Shown here piece by piece: positions 8,624 through 15,872 of a DNA stretch of 49,325 nucleotides. The notes under the pieces are model-generated. The model was not told the DNA's origin. It saw nothing but the letters and a program-made list of their open reading frames with translations, and made no database searches. Positions within the stretch are counted from its first letter, which is position 1. Each line of letters begins with the position of its first letter. Source of the DNA: a virus; the IMG/VR virus record IMGVR_UViG_3300046472_000159, positions 1 to 49,325 of that record; one strand, given 5' to 3'. The translations under genes and the position numbers were made by a program.

Positions 8624-8860
8624 TCACCCGTCGAGCATTTTGCTGACCGCGTTGGCGGTCGCCGTCGCCTGCTCTTTCCGCTCGACATCGCGGAGTGCCT
8701 CGCTGGCCTCGATCAGGGCGAAGAGGATCGCCCGGTCGTCGGGCCAGCGGGTGTCGAGGTCGCCCCCGAGGAACTGCGGGCCGACGCCCGCCGCAAACGC
8801 GCGGGCGCCGACCTCGATCTGCGGATCGTCCTCGCCGAACGGTCCGCCTATGTAGGGCTG
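8624..8860 (-). CDS. Tail assembly chaperone, C-terminal extension reached by frameshift
   Basis: A 78-codon reading frame (PYIGGPFGEDDPQIEVGARA at its start, ending TANAVSKMLDG) fills the gap between the chaperone and the tape measure. It is in the -1 frame relative to the chaperone and has no ATG, GTG or TTG near its beginning; a TGA bounds it just upstream. This is the known G/GT arrangement of tailed phages, in which some ribosomes shift frame before the chaperone stop. The shift must occur between about 8851 and 8866. The sequence there, GAC AGC CCT ACA TAG, is not a classic X-XXY-YYZ site; slippage of CCT to CCC is the simplest reading. Confidence 0.75.
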   Translation of the reverse strand, partial: QPYIGGPFGEDDPQIEVGARAFAAGVGPQFLGGDLDTRWPDDRAILFALIEASEALRDVERKEQATATANAVSKMLDG

Positions 8861-9450
8861 TCTGCGTCATCCTCCTCATCCCCGGTCACGGCCTCGCGCT
8901 GGAAGGCGTCGAGTTCCGCGTAATGCTGGTTGAGGGCCTGCGGATTCTTGAACACCAGCCGCACGATCGCCTTCGCGTCGAGGTCCTCGCCGTCGATCCC
9001 CAGGGCCGTGCATAGGCGCTGGTCGTAGCGCACCGGCTCGCCGCCCTTGAACTGGGCGACCTCGGTGTGCATGGGCAGCAGCGGGCGCCCGTCGGCGGTG
9101 CGAATCAGGATTTCCTCGCATGCCTCGGCGATCAACTCGGCGCCGTAATTCAACTCGGCCTCGGCGCTGTCGCCCTGTTTGGCGGCCTGCCGGATCTTGC
9201 GGCGCTGGTCGTCCCAGGGGACCGGCCGGTAGCGGGCCGCCAGGCGGGCGTCGAAGCGCCCGGGGACGATCATCAGGGTCGTGCGCCGCTCGCCGTCGGC
9301 CTCGGCGTACTGCTTGCGGAGAGCGTCGAGGACCGAGGGGGCGACGAGGCCGTTCTCGGGCGCCTCGCTGCCGGGTGCGTCGATGCCGTGGTCGGGCGTG
9401 TCGTGGACCTCGGACAGTGCGGCTGCGGGGGCTTGATCTTGTTCTGGCAT
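8848..9450 (-). CDS. Tail assembly chaperone (gpG-like)
   Basis: This 200-residue protein sits just before the tape measure and is followed by a -1 frame extension, the hallmark of G/GT chaperones. It starts with a 35-residue acidic, Pro/Ala-rich tail; the rest is helical and includes a KAIVRLVFKNPQALNQHYAE segment, and it ends in the acidic EEDDADSP just before the stop. It is expected to keep the tape measure soluble while the tube assembles. GAAAGGAAT upstream of the ATG is a good ribosome site. About 95 untranslated bases separate it from the tail tube gene. Confidence 0.85.
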   Translation of the reverse strand: MPEQDQAPAAALSEVHDTPDHGIDAPGSEAPENGLVAPSVLDALRKQYAEADGERRTTLMIVPGRFDARLAARYRPVPWDDQRRKIRQAAKQGDSAEAELNYGAELIAEACEEILIRTADGRPLLPMHTEVAQFKGGEPVRYDQRLCTALGIDGEDLDAKAIVRLVFKNPQALNQHYAELDAFQREAVTGDEEDDADSPT

Positions 9451-9545
9451 TCGGTATTCCTTTCAGACGGGCGACGGTGCGTGAACCTCGCCCTGGTTAG
9501 GGACGGTGGGCAGTATCTATCGCGGGTCGGGTGGAAACCGACGTA

Positions 9546-9965
9546 CTAGGAGATGGCCTCGTTGGCCGAGACTTCCAGGGTGAATTCGGCGCGGGCGGCA
9601 GCGTTGGAGTCGGTGTCGGGGGCCGACACTTTCATCAGCGTCCCGGTGTAGGTGATCGGGTCGCCGACCGGGTTGCGCTTGCGGTCGAGTTTCTGGCGGA
9701 CGACCGTGATCTGGCCCTCCCCGCAGAGCGCGTCCCAGAGCTTGAACTTCGGGTGATCGCGTTCCAGGTCGTAGACCCGGCCGATCGTGAAGGCGTCGCG
9801 GGATTTCGGGGCGCCGAGGCTTTCCTCGTCGCCCATGTTGCCCGGCCGGTTCTTCGTGTCGGTGGACGTAACCGCGCCGCCCGAGAAGGTCTGGAAGATC
9901 CCTATATCTTCACCGTCGAGTTCGCCGGTGATTCGCTCCATGTCGACGCGCGATCCGTAGGGCAT
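9546..9965 (-). CDS. Tail tube protein
   Basis: This 139-residue protein directly follows the sheath, the usual position of the inner tube subunit of contractile tails. It is beta-rich, with an N-terminal PYGSRVDMERITGELDGEDI strand pair and a C-terminal YTGTLMKVSAPDTDSNAAAR plus FTLEVSANEA pattern typical of tube subunits. Its ATG shares an A with the TGA of the sheath gene, so sheath and tube synthesis are coupled. Assignment rests mainly on order and size. Confidence 0.85.
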   Translation of the reverse strand: MPYGSRVDMERITGELDGEDIGIFQTFSGGAVTSTDTKNRPGNMGDEESLGAPKSRDAFTIGRVYDLERDHPKFKLWDALCGEGQITVVRQKLDRKRNPVGDPITYTGTLMKVSAPDTDSNAAARAEFTLEVSANEAIS

Positions 9966-11419
9966 CAGGCGATCAATCCTTCAGTGGTCGGGACCTTGAC
10001 GATTTCGACGGTGAGGACCTCGCCCGTCGGTGAAACGCGAAGCGCGATCTGCGCCTTGATTTCTTCGGCTGCGATCGAGGCCGTGGTGTTGACATCGGGG
10101 CCGGTGTTGATCTGGAAGGCTTCGGCCGGGGTCTGACCGTAGAGGCTGTTGGCGCGATAGAACGGCATGCAGGCCGTGCCGCTGAGCGCGCCCTGGAGAT
10201 CCTTGAACACGTAGCCATGCCCGTCGATCTGTTCAAACTCGAAATTCTCCAGCACTCCCGCAGCGAGGGCGGCGACCGCCATGACCAGGCGCGAGGCACT
10301 GAAGCTGCGCCAGTTGGGATCGGTCGTCGGGTTGGTCAGCGTCCGGTTGCCGAACGTGGTCGGGAAGCCGCGCACCGATTTCGCGGCGATGACGCCCGCG
10401 TTGTTGAGCGTTTCCAGGCTCGCGGCCGAGTAGTTCTGCGTCAGGCTGAGCGCCCAGCGGCAGACGCCGCGCTTGGCACCGGCTGCCGCCTGGTTGGGGC
10501 TGTTGCCTTCGCCCTCTGAGCGGGCGATCTGCCCGGCGTAGATCGCCGAGTAAGGGATCGTGCGGACGGTCGCGGTCGAGAGGCCCGGGATCGTCGCCCA
10601 GGGCGCGACCATCGTGCAGAACCGCTGAGCGTTGCCGGTCAGGGTCCGCAGGGCGCTCGCATGCCCGGCGATCGTCACGGCTTCGGCGGTGTCGGTGTCG
10701 TCCATGATCGCGCGGCGGTTGTTCGCCAGCGCGTGTGCGGCCATCGCTTTGTGGACGGCTTCCGTGACGATGCCCGGGATCAGGAGTTGCCCGGGGCCGA
10801 GGTCGATGCCAAACAGGTTCATCGCCGTTTCGACCTGTTCGGTCGTCGGCGAAGAGGTCGAGTACGTGCCGCCCGAGAGGGTGACTTCCTGGGTTTTCGG
10901 GATCAAGGACGATTCCGCTTCCGTCGCGATGACGACGTAGTTGGAATTCAGCGCGGCCCAGGCGATCGCTTCGGCGATGGTCGAGAATTCGGGCGAGGAC
11001 TCGACGACGGTGCCTTCGTACTTGACGACGAAGGTGAAGATCGACGACGTTTTCGTGATCGCGACTTTGATGTTGTTGCCCCATGAGCCGCGCCACTTCG
11101 CGCTGAATTTGGCGTCTTTTTTCGATTCGGTGTCGACGACTTCTTTACTCGCGCGTTCGGCGCCGGGGTTGATCCGGCCGAAGTAGAGGATCGAGCCGCC
11201 CTCGCGGAAGAAGGCTTCGATCGAGTCGTAGGCGATCGGTTCGCCGGTGAGCCGGTTGCCGAGCTTGTTGACGGCGTCGGCCGGGCTGTAGATCGCCGTC
11301 GGCACCGTGACCGATCCGCGCTCTGAGAACCCGACCATGAACGCAGCCGAGGTCGTCGGTGCGGGCACGTTGGAGGCGGGTCGTTCGCCAATCGTGACGG
11401 TATATCCGGGCGCGCTCAT
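9965..11419 (-). CDS. Tail sheath protein
   Basis: This 484-residue protein has the typical beginning of sheath proteins: APGYTVTIGERPASNVPAPT, then AAFMVGFSERGSVTVPTAIY and AYDSIEAFFREGGSILYFGR. The C-terminus has the conserved RTLTNPTTDPNWRSFSASRL segment and a closing domain with AEEIKAQIALRVSPTGEVL. It polymerises around the tube and contracts on infection, which fixes the morphotype as myovirus. A G-rich element shared with the scaffold start lies just upstream. ATG 11419 is preceded by AGGGG. Confidence 0.95.
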   Translation of the reverse strand: MSAPGYTVTIGERPASNVPAPTTSAAFMVGFSERGSVTVPTAIYSPADAVNKLGNRLTGEPIAYDSIEAFFREGGSILYFGRINPGAERASKEVVDTESKKDAKFSAKWRGSWGNNIKVAITKTSSIFTFVVKYEGTVVESSPEFSTIAEAIAWAALNSNYVVIATEAESSLIPKTQEVTLSGGTYSTSSPTTEQVETAMNLFGIDLGPGQLLIPGIVTEAVHKAMAAHALANNRRAIMDDTDTAEAVTIAGHASALRTLTGNAQRFCTMVAPWATIPGLSTATVRTIPYSAIYAGQIARSEGEGNSPNQAAAGAKRGVCRWALSLTQNYSAASLETLNNAGVIAAKSVRGFPTTFGNRTLTNPTTDPNWRSFSASRLVMAVAALAAGVLENFEFEQIDGHGYVFKDLQGALSGTACMPFYRANSLYGQTPAEAFQINTGPDVNTTASIAAEEIKAQIALRVSPTGEVLTVEIVKVPTTEGLIA

Positions 11420-11428
11420 CTGCCCCTA

Positions 11429-11460
11429 GAAAGCTACCGGGGGCTTTTGCCCCCCCTGCC
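11429..11460 (-). promoter_or_regulatory. Candidate late control element before the sheath gene
   Basis: On the minus strand GGCAGGGGGGGCAAAA is followed after 5 bases by CGGTAGCTTTC and then by the sheath ATG. The same arrangement with the same 5-base gap occurs at 20584-20616 before the scaffold start. TAGCTT fits a TANNNT -10 box, but there is no normal -35, so an activated promoter is possible. At this copy GGGGGC-AAAA-GCCCCC also forms a hairpin, so a terminator or mRNA-stabilising role is an alternative. Confidence 0.5.
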
Positions 11461-11461
11461 C

Positions 11462-12160
11462 TTACTCCTCGAAAAAGCTGCCGCCATCGCGCAGTAGCGC
11501 AACCTTGTCGGCGCCCTGGTCGACGGCGATATGCGTCGTTTTGCCGACATGCGGGTCGGCCGGTTCCTTCGTCGGGTCGGGAAGCGGCTCGGCCGGGCCG
11601 CCCCAGACGCTCATCATGGCCTGCACGACGACCGCGAAGCGGATCGACACGACGGCAAGCGAGCGTTCGGCTTCCACGCCGCGTGTCAGCGGGGCGTTTT
11701 CTTCGGCGCCCATGCCGGTATGTGAGGCGAACCCGTCGGGGAAGGCGTCCGAGGCGAGGTCGGGGTGCTGCATGATCGCCTCGGCGGCGGCGCGGCCGTA
11801 CAGGCGCGACAGCAGCTTGGAATCCTCTTCGTCGATGCCCTCGGCGATCGCGAAAAGGGTCAGGCCGAAGGTCCCGTCGACCGAGCCGTCGCCGTTGACA
11901 TCGGGGTCGGCGATCATCCCCGGCGAGCGGACGATGATGCACGGCAACTGGTCCTCGGGCCACTTCTCGGTCGCCAGGTGGGTAACCCGGTAGCTGCGCG
12001 GTGGTTCGATCGCGTCGAGCGCCCAGCGTTTCGCCTCGGGGTCCTTACGGCGGCGCTGCCGTTCGACGTAGGTCGGCATCCACTTCGGCAGGAAGGCGAG
12101 CATCGCGGCCTCGACATCGCTGGAGTCGATCGACGGCCCGAATACGGCGAGATCGGTCAT
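11462..12160 (-). CDS. Tail terminator/neck protein candidate
   Basis: This 232-residue protein lies between the virion morphogenesis protein and the sheath, where tail terminators of contractile tails are usually encoded. The pattern of an N-terminal helix (SSDVEAAMLAFLPKWMPTYV) followed by a strand-rich part (DQLPCIIVRSPGMIADPD, GTFGLTLFAIAEG) and a long helix fits terminator folds. The acidic C-terminal 40 residues are extra. The call is from position and general fold, not from a strong motif. Confidence 0.6.
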   Translation of the reverse strand: MTDLAVFGPSIDSSDVEAAMLAFLPKWMPTYVERQRRRKDPEAKRWALDAIEPPRSYRVTHLATEKWPEDQLPCIIVRSPGMIADPDVNGDGSVDGTFGLTLFAIAEGIDEEDSKLLSRLYGRAAAEAIMQHPDLASDAFPDGFASHTGMGAEENAPLTRGVEAERSLAVVSIRFAVVVQAMMSVWGGPAEPLPDPTKEPADPHVGKTTHIAVDQGADKVALLRDGGSFFEE

Positions 12161-12170
12161 GGCGGGGAGC

Positions 12171-12683
12171 CTACGCGCCGAAGGGGACGGTCATCCCGCC
12201 GCCGAAGCTGCCGACGCCGAACTCGGCTCGCTCGGCGCCGACGAGCCACGCCTGGACGGCCTTGCTGAAGCGACGAAGATCCTGCTCCTGGAAGATCAGC
12301 GGGTCGCGGGCGGGCATGTTCTTCGTCCCCGATCGCAGCAGGCCCGGGTAGTAGGTGCCATCGTCGCTGGTCAGGTTGGTCCCGAAAAGTAGCTCGTTGC
12401 CGATGATCTCCTCCAGGTGGCCTTCGGCATGCTCATCGACGAGCGACTTCTCCAGAGCGCCGGAATCGACGAGGATCGTGTCGTGCCCCTTGCGTTCGAT
12501 CGTCGAGGCGGCCAGCGGCGGCCACTTCCCGCCGCCCTGGGCGTCGAAGAGATCCTGCTCCATCTGCCGCAACTCGGCCGCGAACGCCTCCAGGATCGGT
12601 CGCGGCTCCAGCGCCCGCTCGGCCATCCCGAGCATGTCATGCTCGACCTTGCCGATGCCCTCGACCTCATAGGTGAGGCGCAT
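12171..12683 (-). CDS. Phage virion morphogenesis protein (tail completion, gpS-like)
   Basis: This 170-residue protein shows the pattern of the virion morphogenesis family: GKWPPLAASTIERKGHDTIL, VDSGALEKSL, then YYPGLLRSGTKNMPARDPLI. Members act at the neck, completing the tail so that it can join the head. The ATG overlaps the TAA of the upstream connector gene (TAATG). Ten bases separate it from the tail terminator candidate. Confidence 0.8.
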   Translation of the reverse strand: MRLTYEVEGIGKVEHDMLGMAERALEPRPILEAFAAELRQMEQDLFDAQGGGKWPPLAASTIERKGHDTILVDSGALEKSLVDEHAEGHLEEIIGNELLFGTNLTSDDGTYYPGLLRSGTKNMPARDPLIFQEQDLRRFSKAVQAWLVGAERAEFGVGSFGGGMTVPFGA

Positions 12684-13414
12684 TACCAGTCGCCGCTCGG
12701 CGGGTTGTCGCGCCCGTAGAGCGGAATCCCGTCGTCGAAGCTGCCTCGCGGAAGGGCGGCGCCGGGGATTTCATCGGCGCCGACGGCGCACTTCGCCTTG
12801 ACATCGGCCGCCAGCGCGGCGATTTTCTGTTCCCAGCGGCGCTCCAGGTTGGCGTAGGAGGACCCGGCCGCCGTCGTCTGCTCGGGCCAGTAGGCGGCCT
12901 CGATCAGCATGGCGGCGTAGATGGCGGCGGCGGCCTTCGCGTCATCGCGCAGGTCATCGGTACAGGGTTCGGCGGCAAGCTGGCTAGAGACTTCGCGGAC
13001 CGCTTCGTCGATCAGCCGCCGCGCCTGCTCGCCCTTGACGCGCGTTTCGTCGTTGAAGGTGCCGACCTCTTTCCCGCCCGGCACCTTCGTCCGCGCCCAG
13101 ATATAGGCGGCGACATCGGCCTCGGTGGGCGCCCAGCGCCGGACCAGCCGGACCGGGTTCATCGTGTAGACGCCTTCGACTTCGTCGTGCAGGGTCAGTC
13201 GATACCAGCCCGCCGCCAGCGCCGCGTTCGACGAGGAGAAGTTGCGGGCCTTCGGGTGTTTCGGGTCGGCGTCGGGATCGCCGATCGTGACTGTCTCGAT
13301 GACCGCCCATTCGCCGTCCAGCGCCTCGGACTCTTCGATCAGGACCGAGGTCCACGGACGCCCGTCCTGCCGGGCGGGCGGCGTCGCATCCTCAAGGGAG
13401 ATCAGGTAACCCAC
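12683..13414 (-). CDS. Head-tail connector (adaptor) protein with an N-terminal beta domain
   Basis: This protein has 243 residues. The C-terminal 140 residues are helical and resemble gp6/gp15-type adaptors: EADVAAYIWARTKVPGG, EQARRLIDEAVREVSSQLAA, then AAAAIYAAMLIEAAYWPEQT and LERRWEQKIAAL. The first 95 residues are strand-rich (YLISLEDATPP, GWYRLTLHDEVEGVYTMNPV) and look like a fibronectin-type or similar extra domain. The gene starts with GTG and overlaps the repeat protein gene by 13 bases. It probably forms the ring below the portal. Confidence 0.7.
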   Translation of the reverse strand: MGYLISLEDATPPARQDGRPWTSVLIEESEALDGEWAVIETVTIGDPDADPKHPKARNFSSSNAALAAGWYRLTLHDEVEGVYTMNPVRLVRRWAPTEADVAAYIWARTKVPGGKEVGTFNDETRVKGEQARRLIDEAVREVSSQLAAEPCTDDLRDDAKAAAAIYAAMLIEAAYWPEQTTAAGSSYANLERRWEQKIAALAADVKAKCAVGADEIPGAALPRGSFDDGIPLYGRDNPPSGDW

Positions 13415-14574
13415 GATGGATCTCCGATTCTGCCACGGTGGGCGGCCCCTACGTGACCGGCGTCGACGAGCGGGTCGCGGCCCTCGTCGATCAGTTCCAT
13501 GCCTCGGAAGATCGCGCCGGTGAGCGTCGCGCTGCTGACCGCGTTGGATTCCAGCGCACCGACTTCGACGACGACTTCCAGGCCCATCGACGCGCCGCCG
13601 TGAGCGTCGGACGGCTGGAGGACGACCGGGACCGGGTAGCTGACCGTCATCGTCGCTTCGCTCTGGGCGGCGCTCGTCAGCGCCCCGAGGCCCGTCTGGG
13701 CGGTGATCGCGAGGGCCGCCGTGGTCTGCGCGGCCCCCGGCTGGAGGATGAGGGCGCCGGTGCCGGTCACGGCCAGCGACGCGCTCGTCGTAGCCGCCGA
13801 CGGCGTCAGGCCGACGAACGTAGGCGCTGAGAGGCCCAGGGACGCGCTGGAGGCCGCCGCAGACGTTCCGAGGGGTAGATAGACCGTCACGGCGATCGCG
13901 GCCAGGGACGCGCCGCTCTGAGCCGCTGAGGGATTCGGGAGGATCTGCGCGGCCCGGACGATCTGCCCGAGGCTGGCGCCGGTGGTCGCCGTCGAAGGTT
14001 GCAGGCCGACGCCGGTTTCGGCCGTCGCGCCCAGCGTCGCGCCCGACTGCGCCGCCGAGGGCTGGAGCGTTACCTGCGTCGGAGCGTGAATCCGCAGGAA
14101 GGTATTGGGCGCACCGAACAGGATTTCAGGGCCGAAGAGGGCTTCTTCGCTGAAGAGGAGCGGGGCGCCGAGCGAGCCGCCTTCGGCGTGTGAGGGTTGC
14201 AGCCCGACTTCGCGCGGGAAGTTGATCGTGCCGAGCGAGGCCGTGGTCTGGGCCGCCGACGCGCCGAGGGCGACTTTCGTGGCCGCCGTCAGTCCCAGCG
14301 TCGCCCCGGCCTGCGCGGCGCTAGCGGCGAGGGCGATCTTCGTCTGGGCGCTAGCGGCGAGCGTTGCGCCTGTCTGCGCGGCCGAGGCAGCGAGCGGCGG
14401 GCGCGTGGCGGCGGTGACGCCAAGCGTCGCGCTGGCGGTCGCTTCGCTGGCGGCGAGCGGCGACTGGGTCGGCGCTGTTAGCCCGAGCGTCGCGCCGCTC
14501 TGGGCGGCCGAGGCGCCGAGCGGGGCCGCCGTGCGTTCGGTCTGTAGGACCGTCCGTTGACGCAGCCCGTACAT
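13402..14574 (-). CDS. Virion-associated repeat protein with about fifteen 21-residue repeats
   Basis: This 390-residue protein is almost wholly built of 21-residue repeats of the form LxPSAAQSGATLGxTAxTxVx. Most copies are exactly 21 residues. One copy near residues 115-160 carries an extra segment with LFSEEALFGPEILFGAP. The composition is Ala/Ser/Thr/Leu with few charges, which suggests a regular beta structure such as a solenoid or fibre shaft. It is encoded between the duplicated-domain protein and the neck adaptor, so it is probably a virion surface or neck/whisker protein. The C-terminal 35 residues leave the repeat. Function is unknown. Confidence 0.8.
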   Translation of the reverse strand: MYGLRQRTVLQTERTAAPLGASAAQSGATLGLTAPTQSPLAASEATASATLGVTAATRPPLAASAAQTGATLAASAQTKIALAASAAQAGATLGLTAATKVALGASAAQTTASLGTINFPREVGLQPSHAEGGSLGAPLLFSEEALFGPEILFGAPNTFLRIHAPTQVTLQPSAAQSGATLGATAETGVGLQPSTATTGASLGQIVRAAQILPNPSAAQSGASLAAIAVTVYLPLGTSAAASSASLGLSAPTFVGLTPSAATTSASLAVTGTGALILQPGAAQTTAALAITAQTGLGALTSAAQSEATMTVSYPVPVVLQPSDAHGGASMGLEVVVEVGALESNAVSSATLTGAIFRGMELIDEGRDPLVDAGHVGAAHRGRIGDPSWVT

Positions 14575-14577
14575 AGA

Positions 14578-15477
14578 TTAGGCCGCCCATAGCTCATAGG
14601 CGATCCCGCCGAAGGCATCGTTTTGAGTCGTGTTGTCGCCGCCGCCGTACTTCAGGCCGCCTTCTGATTGCACGACCTGCACGGCGTAGGAGGCGTCCCA
14701 GGTGAGTTCGGCCCCCGGCGTGAGGCCGGTGACAATGCCGGTGCCGTCGAGGCCGACCGTGGCGCTCGCCGACTGCCCGAGCGGGTTGCCGACCAGCGGC
14801 GAGGTCCGGCCGACCACCGTGGCGCCTTCCAGTATCCCGAGCAGGAGGGTCGGGAAGGTCGTCGCGCCGTGGAACTGCGCCTTGACCCGCCAGAGAACCT
14901 TGCCCGAGGCGGGCACTTTGAAGGTGAAGCGCAGGTTCGTCGTGTCGAGCGCGGTCATCGCCAGCAGCGAGGCGACGGACTTCGTGACGGACGCCGCAGG
15001 GTCGTACAGCTTGCCCTTGAGCAGGGTCGGCGCTTCCCAGACCTCTAGTGAGGTCGGCCCCCATGCGTCATTTCCCGAGGCGTCGTTGGGGCCTCCATAT
15101 TTCAGGCCGGTGGCGGCGACGGAAAGCTCGACCCCGTAGGCGGCGTCCCAGGTCAGTTCGGCGCCGGGGGTCAACCCTTCGACGACGAAGATCACTTCCT
15201 GCGGCATCTGCGAGGTCGCGGCGATTCCCTGGATCGAGCCGACGGGCGCCATGCGGCCCTTGACCGTCGCGCCTTCCATGATGCCCAGCAGGACGCGGGG
15301 GAGCGAGGTCGCACCGTGCGCCTGGGCCTTCACCCTGACCAGGACGGCGCCGTTGGGCGGCACGACGAATTTGACCCGCAGGTTGGTCGTGTCGAAGGCG
15401 GCCATTTTCGTATTGGCCGTGGTCACTTTTTCGACCGCGACGGCAGGATCGTAGGGGGCGGCGGCGAGCAGGCTCAT
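14578..15477 (-). CDS. Tandem-duplicated beta-domain virion protein
   Basis: This 299-residue protein consists of two similar halves of about 150 residues. Both halves contain YDPA, then DTTNLR, V(L/R)VKAQxHGAT, LLGI(M/L)EGATV, LTPGAELTWDA and GLKYGG in the same order. This is an internal gene duplication. The beta-rich pattern suggests a jelly-roll or Ig-like fold, as in capsid decoration or fibre proteins. It starts with ATGA overlapping the upstream gene. The precise role is unknown. Confidence 0.75.
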   Translation of the reverse strand: MSLLAAAPYDPAVAVEKVTTANTKMAAFDTTNLRVKFVVPPNGAVLVRVKAQAHGATSLPRVLLGIMEGATVKGRMAPVGSIQGIAATSQMPQEVIFVVEGLTPGAELTWDAAYGVELSVAATGLKYGGPNDASGNDAWGPTSLEVWEAPTLLKGKLYDPAASVTKSVASLLAMTALDTTNLRFTFKVPASGKVLWRVKAQFHGATTFPTLLLGILEGATVVGRTSPLVGNPLGQSASATVGLDGTGIVTGLTPGAELTWDASYAVQVVQSEGGLKYGGGDNTTQNDAFGGIAYELWAA

Positions 15478-15872
15478 CGGCCCAGCGCCTCGCGCACGAT
15501 CTCGACGCTCCGCTCGCGCTGCTCGGCGTAGCTCGGCAGGTCGGGCTTCTCCGGGAAGGCGTGAGCGATTTCGCCCCAGGCGCCGTGCAGGTAGGCGATG
15601 ATCGCGGCGTTATGCACATCGCCCTCCAGGCCGTAGCGCGCTTGCAGTTGCCCGGTGAGATGTTTGGCGGCGACTTTCAACAGGCCCCCGGCGACGCCGT
15701 CTTTCTCGGCGCCGTCGTGGATCGCCTGACGCACTTCGGCGACGACGGCCTGCACGATCTGCTCGGTCGCGTCGGGCTGGCGATAGCGCAGTTTCTTCGC
15801 TTTCTCCTGCACCATGCGCGCGGGGTTTTTCCGCGTCGCCTTGCGCTTGCTCCCGCGCCGCTTGCGGCTCAC
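15474..15872 (-). CDS. Hypothetical basic/helical protein downstream of the tailspike
   Basis: This 132-residue protein begins with a very basic stretch (SRKRRGSKRKATRKNPAR), followed by a mostly helical domain with AEVRQAIHDGAEKDGVAGGL and AAIIAYLHGAWGEIAHAF. The GTG start overlaps the tailspike stop by GTGA. The basic tail could bind nucleic acid or the inside of the head. No family was recognised. Confidence 0.7.
   Translation of the reverse strand: MSRKRRGSKRKATRKNPARMVQEKAKKLRYRQPDATEQIVQAVVAEVRQAIHDGAEKDGVAGGLLKVAAKHLTGQLQARYGLEGDVHNAAIIAYLHGAWGEIAHAFPEKPDLPSYAEQRERSVEIVREALGR

Noticed and set aside
8610-8879. Open frame with ATG across the chaperone/tape-measure junction (minus strand)
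   Set aside because: It runs through the chaperone TAG region in a frame giving an Arg-rich product; the -1 frame extension explains the interval better.
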